Source of the DNA: Frankia alni ACN14a
GTDB taxonomy: Bacteria > Actinomycetota > Actinomycetes > Frankiales > Frankiaceae
DNA length: 64,000 nt
Direction: 5' to 3'
NCBI RefSeq assembly: GCF_000058485.1
Contig: NC_008278.1
Span: 6,380,962-6,444,961 of the forward strand
The notes under the pieces were generated by a model. It was not told the origin of the DNA. It ran no database searches and saw only the letters and a program-made list of their open reading frames with translations. Of this stretch, positions 58,682-64,000 are shown piece after piece; the stretch's first letter is position 1, and the number at the start of each line of letters is the position of its first letter. The position numbers and the translations under genes were made by a program.

Positions 58682-59115
58682 CGCGTCGGCGGCCGTCGCG
58701 CGGGGTCCCAGGCGCCGGGGCGCTCCGGGTCGAAAAACGGCACCCGGGTGTGGGTCGCGACCCAGAGTTCGGCGCCCATCCAGGCGAAGACGCCCCCGAA
58801 GATCGACCAGGCGAAGGCCGGCAGGTCGAGCGCCGAGCTGTCCTGGAGCCCCAGCAGCACCACCCCGAGCACCGCGATCTTCAGCGCGTAGGTGCCGAGG
58901 GCCGCCGGCAGCAGCAGGTGCGGCGCCCGGCGCGCGACCGCGCCCACCGCCAGCTTGCTGATGGTGAAGAACGCGACGACGATCGCGAGCCCGAGCGCCG
59001 CGCTCAGCGCGCCGGTCCCGCCGCGCAGCCCCGCGGAGATCGCCAGGGCGGGCACCGCGAGCGCGAGAGTGAGGAGCAGGCCGAGTCGGATCACCCGGGC
59101 CACCGGCACGATCAC
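58678..59115 (-). CDS. AtpI-like ATP synthase protein I
   Basis: 145 aa with four hydrophobic helices, including ARVIRLGLLLTLALAVPALA and YALKIAVLGVVLLGL, and a polar tail. Its location ahead of the atp genes and topology match ATP synthase protein I, a c-ring assembly factor, although similarity in this family is low. GTG overlaps the wecA-type stop (GTGA). Confidence 0.75.
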   Translation of the reverse strand: MIVPVARVIRLGLLLTLALAVPALAISAGLRGGTGALSAALGLAIVVAFFTISKLAVGAVARRAPHLLLPAALGTYALKIAVLGVVLLGLQDSSALDLPAFAWSIFGGVFAWMGAELWVATHTRVPFFDPERPGAWDPARRPPTR

Positions 59116-60218
59116 GCGCGTGCCGACTTCTGCGTACGGACGAGCAGCGCGAGCAGCGCCGCGAGCCCGACCCCGACGGTGGCGACGAGGATCGGCAGGG
59201 GGGAGGCGGAGAACGACGCGGCGACACCGCCGAACCCGACCAGAGCCGCCCAGAAATACATGAACAGAACCGCCCTCACGTGCGAATTACCGATCTCCAG
59301 CATCCGGTGGTGGAGATGCATCTTGTCGGCCGCGAACGGCGACCGCCCCGCCCGCGTCCGCCGGATGACCGCGAGCCCCAGGTCGAGGAAGGGAACAGCG
59401 AGGACGGCCACGGGAATCGCCAGCGGGATCAGCGACGGATACGACCGCGAGGGTCCAGCGTAACCCCCGTAGGCGACCTGCCCGGTGACGGAGATCATCG
59501 AGGCGGCGGACAGCAGGCCGATCAGCATGGAGCCGGAGTCGCCCATGAACAGCCGGGCCGGATTGAAGTTGTGCGGCAGGAACCCGACGCACACCCCGGC
59601 GGTGACCGCGGCGAGCAGGGCCGCGGGCGACGCCCGGTAGAAACCGTCGATCACCGCGATCTCGTAGGCGAAGTAGAAGGTCGCCAGTGACGCGATCGCC
59701 GCGACGCCGGCGGCGAGCCCGTCGAGCCCGTCGATGAAGTTCATCGCGTTGATCAGCAGGACGGTGGCGAGGATCGACAGCGGGACCGCGGTCTCCGGCC
59801 CGAGGCTCAGCGTGGTCTCGCTGTTGCGGTCGATGGCGAACGACCACTGGACGCCGAGCAGCACCATGATGCCGGCGGCGGCGACCTGGCCGGCGAGCTT
59901 GGTCAGGGAGTCCAGCTCCCACCGGTCGTCGGCGACGCCGAGCAGGCAGATCAGCGTGCCGGCGATGAGCACGGCCCGCGTCTCCGACCAGTCCTGGGAG
60001 ACCACCGACAGAAACGGCAGCCGGTCGGCCACCTCCAGCCCGGCGTAGAGGCCGGCGAGCATCGCCAGGCCGCCGAGCCGGGGCGTCGGGATCGCGTGGA
60101 CGTCGCGGTCACGCACCCCGGCGACGGCGCCGATGCGCATGGCGAAGGTCCGGGCCAGCGGCGTGGCGAGGAACGTCACCGCCGCCGAGACCACGAAGAC
60201 GAGCAGGTACTCGCGCAC
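59112..60218 (-). CDS. wecA: Undecaprenyl-phosphate N-acetylglucosaminyl-1-phosphate transferase (WecA/TagO type)
   Basis: 368 aa, about eleven membrane helices. Motifs of the polyprenyl-P sugar-1-P transferase family: DDRWELDSLTKLAGQ, NAMNFIDGLDGLAAG, LFMGDSGSM and the C-terminal HLHHRML, which favours WecA/TagO over MraY. It starts assembly of lipid-linked glycans such as arabinogalactan or teichoic-type wall polymers. GTG start at 60218; coupled to atpI. Confidence 0.92.
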   Translation of the reverse strand: MREYLLVFVVSAAVTFLATPLARTFAMRIGAVAGVRDRDVHAIPTPRLGGLAMLAGLYAGLEVADRLPFLSVVSQDWSETRAVLIAGTLICLLGVADDRWELDSLTKLAGQVAAAGIMVLLGVQWSFAIDRNSETTLSLGPETAVPLSILATVLLINAMNFIDGLDGLAAGVAAIASLATFYFAYEIAVIDGFYRASPAALLAAVTAGVCVGFLPHNFNPARLFMGDSGSMLIGLLSAASMISVTGQVAYGGYAGPSRSYPSLIPLAIPVAVLAVPFLDLGLAVIRRTRAGRSPFAADKMHLHHRMLEIGNSHVRAVLFMYFWAALVGFGGVAASFSASPLPILVATVGVGLAALLALLVRTQKSARA

Positions 60219-60319
60219 CGTCGGGTATCTCCCACTGCCGACCCGGATGTGGTGGAAGGCTGTCGTGCAACGATCTGGCGGACCGATCGGGTGAACGATC
60301 CGGTGGTACTGGAGAACTG

Positions 60320-60348
60320 CCCGCGGCGGCTACCGCGGCTACCGCGGG
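60320..60348 (-). terminator. Possible hairpin at the glyA stop
   Basis: CCCGCGG (60320-60326) pairs with CCGCGGG (60342-60348), straddling the glyA stop codon. The stem overlaps a 9-bp repeat, so a role in termination is only possible. Confidence 0.35.
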
Positions 60349-61595
60349 TAAGCGGGATGCCGTTCGACGAGCGTGGCGACGCCCGCGGCGATGTCCGCGG
60401 CGGCGGCGGGATCACGCACCGCCCGGGCGATCAGGGCGGCGATCTCCTTCATCTCGCCCTCCCTCATCCCCTGGGTGGTGACCGCCGGCGTGCCGACCCG
60501 GATCCCGGAGGAGATCGCGGGCGGCTGCGGGTCGTAGGGGATCGCGTTCTTGTTCAGGGTGATGCCGGCGGCGTCGCAGCGGGTCTCGGCGTCGCGCCCG
60601 CTGACCCCGAGCTCGCGCAGATCGAGCAGCGCGAGGTGGGTGTCGGTGCCCCCGGCGACCGGTCGAATGCCCTCGGCGGCCAGACCCTCGGCCAGCACCT
60701 GCGCGTTGGCCACCACCTGGCGAGCGTACTGGGCGTAGGCGGGGGTGGCCGCCTCCCGCAGCGCGACGGCCTTCGCCGCCACCGCGTGCATCAGCGGTCC
60801 CCCCTGGCTGAACGGGAACACGGCCTTGTCGATGCGCCCGGCCAGCTCCTCGCGGGCGAGGATCATGCCGCCGCGAGGGCCGCGCAGCACCTTGTGCGTG
60901 GTGAAGCTGACGACGTCGGCGTACGGCACGGGGCTGGGGATCGCGCCGCCCGCGACCAGCCCGATGAAGTGCGCCGCGTCCACCATCAGCCACGAGCCGA
61001 CCTCGTCGGCGATGGACCGGAAGGCCGCGAAGTCGATCAGCCGAGGGTAGGCCGTCGCCCCACAGATGATCATCTTGGGGCGGTGCTGACGGGCGAGGTC
61101 ACGCACCTGGTCGTAGTCGATGAGCTCGGTGTCCTCGCGCACCCCGTAGGCGACGACGTCGAACCACTTCCCGGAGAAGCTCACCTTGCTGCCGTGGGTG
61201 AGGTGACCGCCGTGCGGCAGCGACATCGCCAGCACCGTGTCGCCCGGGGTCAGCAGCGCCGCGTACACGGCGAAGTTCGCCGAGGCGCCCGAATGGGGCT
61301 GCAGGTTGGCGTGCTCGGCGCCGAAGAGCTCCTTCGCCCGGGCGATGCCGATCTCCTCGGCCCGGTCGACCACCTGGCAGCCGCCGTAGTACCGCCGGCC
61401 GGGATAGCCCTCGGCGTACTTGTTCGACAACGTCGAGCCCAGCGCCGCGAGCACCGCCGGCGAGGTGAGGTTCTCGCTCGCGATGAGCTGCAGGCCCCCG
61501 CGCAGCCGGGCCAGCTCGTCGAGCACCACCTCGGCGATGTCCGGATCCGTGCCGGCGAGCTGGTCGAAGTCCGGGCCCCAGAAAGGGGTGCTCAT
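60339..61595 (-). CDS. glyA: Serine hydroxymethyltransferase
   Basis: 418 aa. Interconverts serine and glycine with tetrahydrofolate and PLP. PLP Lys lies in [17 protein letters not shown] (near residue 235); [15 protein letters not shown] and [16 protein letters not shown] are family hallmarks. ATG 61595 has GGAGG about 13 nt upstream; the longer open frame to 61676 has no family match. Own transcript: a strong hairpin lies upstream, after the Sua5-type gene. Confidence 0.96.
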   Translation of the reverse strand: MSTPFWGPDFDQLAGTDPDIAEVVLDELARLRGGLQLIASENLTSPAVLAALGSTLSNKYAEGYPGRRYYGGCQVVDRAEEIGIARAKELFGAEHANLQPHSGASANFAVYAALLTPGDTVLAMSLPHGGHLTHGSKVSFSGKWFDVVAYGVREDTELIDYDQVRDLARQHRPKMIICGATAYPRLIDFAAFRSIADEVGSWLMVDAAHFIGLVAGGAIPSPVPYADVVSFTTHKVLRGPRGGMILAREELAGRIDKAVFPFSQGGPLMHAVAAKAVALREAATPAYAQYARQVVANAQVLAEGLAAEGIRPVAGGTDTHLALLDLRELGVSGRDAETRCDAAGITLNKNAIPYDPQPPAISSGIRVGTPAVTTQGMREGEMKEIAALIARAVRDPAAAADIAAGVATLVERHPAYPR

Positions 61596-61684
61596 GGCGT
61601 ACCTACCTCCTGCGCTCGTGCCGCCCGATCGGGACCAATGGTCCTCCGCGCCGGCCCGGCTCTCCACTCGGGCCACCCCAGGAC

Positions 61685-61721
61685 CCGCTCGGGGCCCGGC
61701 CGGGCCCGGCCCCGAGCGGGC
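61685..61721 (-). terminator. Strong hairpin terminator after the Sua5/YrdC gene
   Basis: Perfect 13-bp stem (61685-61697 with 61709-61721) and an 11-nt loop, 13 nt past the stop of the Sua5-type gene. It closes the prfA-prmC-Sua5 operon. Confidence 0.8.
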
Positions 61722-61733
61722 TCCAGGACCGGT

Positions 61734-62384
61734 TCACCGGCCGGCAGGTTCCCGCACGAGGGGCAGGACCTCGCGCAACGCGTCGAGGCCGACGGCGCCG
61801 CTGCGGACCACGACCGGCACCTCGCCGGTGCAGTCGACGATGGTCGAGGGCACGGCCGCCGGGCACGGACCGCCGTCGAGGTACACCTCGGCGGCACCGC
61901 CGAGCTGGTCGACGGCCTCGTCCGCCGTCGTCGCCGGCGGCTGACCGCTGATGTTCGCGCTGGAGACGGCCATCGGCCCGGTGCGACCCAGCAGCTCGAT
62001 CGCCACCGGGTGCAGCGGCATGCGCACCGCCACGGTGCCCCGGCCCTCACCGAGATCCCAGCGCAGCGACGCCGCGTGCCGGACCACGAGGGTCAGCCCG
62101 CCCGGCCAGAACGCCGAGATCAGATCCTTCACCTGCGGGGTCTTGCGGTCGATGAGCCCGTCCAGGGTCCGCCAGGAGCCGACCAGAACCGGGACGGGCA
62201 TGTTGCGCCCGCGCCCCTTGGCGGCCAGCAGCGCGGCCACCGCGTCCCGGTCGAACGCGTCGGCCCCCAGGCCGTACAACGTGTCGGTGGGCAGCACCAC
62301 CAGCCCACCGCGGCCCACGGCGGCGACCGCCGCGTCCAGCCCACGGGCCCGCTCGGCCTCGTCGGAACAGTCGAAGCGCTGCAT
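61734..62384 (-). CDS. tsaC: L-threonylcarbamoyladenylate synthase (Sua5/YciO/YrdC/YwlC family)
   Basis: 216 aa. Makes threonylcarbamoyl-AMP for the t6A37 modification of ANN-decoding tRNAs. Signatures: LPTDTLYGLGADAFD, KGRGRNMPVPVLV and PMAVSSANISGQ. The C-terminal Sua5 extension is absent, so it is the short TsaC type. The ATG overlaps the prmC stop by one base (TGATG). Confidence 0.93.
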   Translation of the reverse strand: MQRFDCSDEAERARGLDAAVAAVGRGGLVVLPTDTLYGLGADAFDRDAVAALLAAKGRGRNMPVPVLVGSWRTLDGLIDRKTPQVKDLISAFWPGGLTLVVRHAASLRWDLGEGRGTVAVRMPLHPVAIELLGRTGPMAVSSANISGQPPATTADEAVDQLGGAAEVYLDGGPCPAAVPSTIVDCTGEVPVVVRSGAVGLDALREVLPLVREPAGR

Positions 62385-63313
62385 CACCCCTCCTCCCCTG
62401 TCGCTCGCTGCCCGGCGCCGGCCCGGCGCCGGCCGGTGACGAACCGGTCCCGCCCGGCCAGGTCGGGATGGTCGGCCACCTCCGCCCACCGCCCGTCGGC
62501 CCGCAGCAGGCCCGGTGCGGCGACACCGTGGCCGTCGGCGTGCTCGACGGCGAGCAGGCCCCCGGGGCGCAGCAGCCGGGCCGCCAGGGCGACGACGGCG
62601 CGCACCACGTCGAGGCCGTCCGCACCGCCCCACAACGCCCGGGGCGGGTCATGCTCGCCCACCTCGGGCTCCACCTCGTCGCGGTCGGCATCCGGAAGAT
62701 ACGGCGGATTGCTGACGACCAGGTCGACCGACCCGGCGAGCCGGGCCAGCGACGCGATGGGCGGGGCGGTGACGTCGGCCTCGTGCACCGTGACCGGAAG
62801 TCCGCTCGCCGCAACGTTACGCCGCAGCCAGCCGAGCGCCGCAGGGTCCACCTCCACGGCGTGCACCCGGGCGCCGGGCACCTCCCCGGCCAGGGACAGC
62901 GCGATCGCCCCGGACCCCGCGCAGAGATCCACGCACACCGGGCCGCCGCCCGACACCGAGGGCAGGGCGGCGAGGGCCCAGCCGACGACCGACTCCGTCT
63001 CCGGCCGGGGGATGAACACCCCGGGGCCGACGGCGAGGTCAAGATAGCGGAACCCGGCGAGGCCGGTCAGGTGCTGCAGCGGCTCTCGGCGGGCACGCCG
63101 GGCCACCAGCTCGTCGAGGCGTTCGGCGGCCGACGGGGGCAGCTCGTCGACGACCACCAGCCGGGCCCGGGAGATCCCCAGGGCGAACGCGGCAAGCTGC
63201 TCGGCGTCGGCGCGGGGGCTGGCGACCCCGGCCGACCGCAGCCGTTCGGTGGCCCGTGCGAGCCAGGCCGCGAGCGTCCCGGCGGCCCCGCGGGTCACCG
63301 ACGGGCCGGTCAT
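62384..63313 (-). CDS. prmC: Release-factor glutamine methyltransferase
   Basis: 309 aa. Methylates the Gln of the GGQ motif in release factors with S-adenosylmethionine. Motif [15 protein letters not shown] binds the cofactor; NPPY in VVSNPPYLP recognises Gln. [11 protein letters not shown] is the family start of the catalytic domain. ATG overlaps the prfA stop (ATGA), placing the enzyme next to its substrate gene. Confidence 0.96.
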   Translation of the reverse strand: MTGPSVTRGAAGTLAAWLARATERLRSAGVASPRADAEQLAAFALGISRARLVVVDELPPSAAERLDELVARRARREPLQHLTGLAGFRYLDLAVGPGVFIPRPETESVVGWALAALPSVSGGGPVCVDLCAGSGAIALSLAGEVPGARVHAVEVDPAALGWLRRNVAASGLPVTVHEADVTAPPIASLARLAGSVDLVVSNPPYLPDADRDEVEPEVGEHDPPRALWGGADGLDVVRAVVALAARLLRPGGLLAVEHADGHGVAAPGLLRADGRWAEVADHPDLAGRDRFVTGRRRAGAGQRATGEEG

Positions 63314-64000
63314 GACGCCTGGGCGGCCAGCCGGGCCTCCAGGTCGGCGGCGGCGAGCGCGTCCAGCACCTCGTCGAGCTCGCCGTCGAGCACCTGGTCG
63401 AGGTTGTGCGCCTTGTAGCCGACCCGGTGGTCGCTGATCCGGTTCTCGGCGAAGTTGTAGGTACGGACCCGCTCCGAGCGGTCCACGGTGCGCACCTGGC
63501 TGGCGCGCGCCAGCGACGCCTCCGCCTCGGCCTTCTCCCGGGCGACGCCGAGCAGCCGCGCGCGCAGGATCCGCAGCGCGGACTCCTTGTTCTGCAGCTG
63601 GCTCTTCTCGTTCTGGCAGGACACCACCAGACCGGTCGGGACGTGCGTGATCCGGACCGCCGAGTCGGTGGTGTTCACGCTCTGCCCGCCCGGTCCGGAC
63701 GAGCGGAAAACGTCGATGCGCAGGTCGTTCGGGTCGATCTCGACGTCGACCTCCTCCGCCTCGGGAAGCACCAGCACCCCGGCCGCGGAGGTGTGGATGC
63801 GCCCGGCGGACTCCGTCACCGGCACCCGCTGGACACGGTGCACCCCGCCCTCGAACCGCAGGCGGCCGTACACGCCGTCGCCGGCCGCCGAGCCGCGGGC
63901 CTTCACCGCCACGCTGACGTCGCGGTAGCCGCCGAGATCGGACGGGTTGGCGTCGAGGATCTCGGTCTTCCAGCCGCGGCGCTCCGCGTAGCGCAGGTAC
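63310..64000 (-). CDS. prfA: Peptide chain release factor 1, N-terminus cut by window edge
   Basis: Partial: the C-terminal 229 residues or so, reading on past base 64000. The GGQ loop is in [15 protein letters not shown] and the stop-codon reading motif is PVT in [17 protein letters not shown], the PxT form of RF1 (UAG and UAA); RF2 would have SPF. Start of a prfA-prmC-tsaC operon with 4-nt and 1-nt overlaps. Confidence 0.96.
   Translation of the reverse strand, partial: YLRYAERRGWKTEILDANPSDLGGYRDVSVAVKARGSAAGDGVYGRLRFEGGVHRVQRVPVTESAGRIHTSAAGVLVLPEAEEVDVEIDPNDLRIDVFRSSGPGGQSVNTTDSAVRITHVPTGLVVSCQNEKSQLQNKESALRILRARLLGVAREKAEAEASLARASQVRTVDRSERVRTYNFAENRISDHRVGYKAHNLDQVLDGELDEVLDALAAADLEARLAAQAS

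Overview
The window is very GC-rich, uses GTG and TTG starts freely, and packs genes with 4-nt ATGA or GTGA overlaps. It carries a nucS mismatch endonuclease, a GlgE glucan pathway, a Ter stress cluster with DUF475, crotonyl-CoA carboxylase/reductase and an AtpI/AtpZ-headed atp operon. Together these point to a filamentous-type actinobacterium. A Frankia-like genome is my best guess, but that is inference. I see no tRNA, rRNA, insertion sequence or CRISPR array.

Left part (1-18633, all minus strand): a Ter stress-response region. Read in the direction of transcription it encodes TerD, a DUF475/TerC-type membrane protein, a second TerD/TerA-like protein, a GrpE-like protein with a huge disordered N-terminus, an Hsp70, and a 1316-aa protein with zinc ribbons and fibronectin repeats that also holds a J-domain-like segment without HPD. 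A secreted GH26-type hydrolase with its own strong terminator follows. Last comes a tightly overlapping trio: CitE-like lyase, phosphoribosyltransferase-TRSP protein and StiP/PELOTA protein, the last running off the window. The trio matches the predicted nucleoside-like metabolite module of Ter systems. The Hsp70/GrpE/J-like set looks like a dedicated chaperone machine.

19333-27485 (plus): glgE, treS, mak and glgB, the full route from trehalose through maltose 1-phosphate to branched alpha-glucan. 27565-31571: thioredoxin-TPR protein, thiamine-binding family protein, a hybrid histidine kinase with a Gly/Tyr-rich linker and a decayed receiver, and a DUF985 cupin.

31673-49595: a loose neighbourhood of acyl-CoA metabolism. 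It holds meaB, an acetoacetyl-CoA thiolase, ccr, a double-headed 3-hydroxybutyryl-CoA dehydrogenase, an ethylmalonyl-CoA mutase and a cobalamin adenosyltransferase. This is much of the ethylmalonyl-CoA pathway plus upkeep of its B12 cofactor. Interspersed are a SigE-family sigma factor with a membrane FG-GAP partner, a DivIVA-like coiled coil, a DUF1232 protein, nucS, an HD hydrolase, a STAS protein and murA (with Asp in place of the fosfomycin-target Cys).

49670-50265: a MazEF-type toxin-antitoxin pair with an apparently leaderless promoter. 50351-64000 (minus): core genes prfA (partial), prmC, a Sua5/YrdC gene, glyA, a WecA-type transferase, atpI, atpZ and atpBEFHAGDC. Short in-frame repeats of 9, 15 or 18 bp recur in the termini and linkers of at least nine unrelated proteins across the window.
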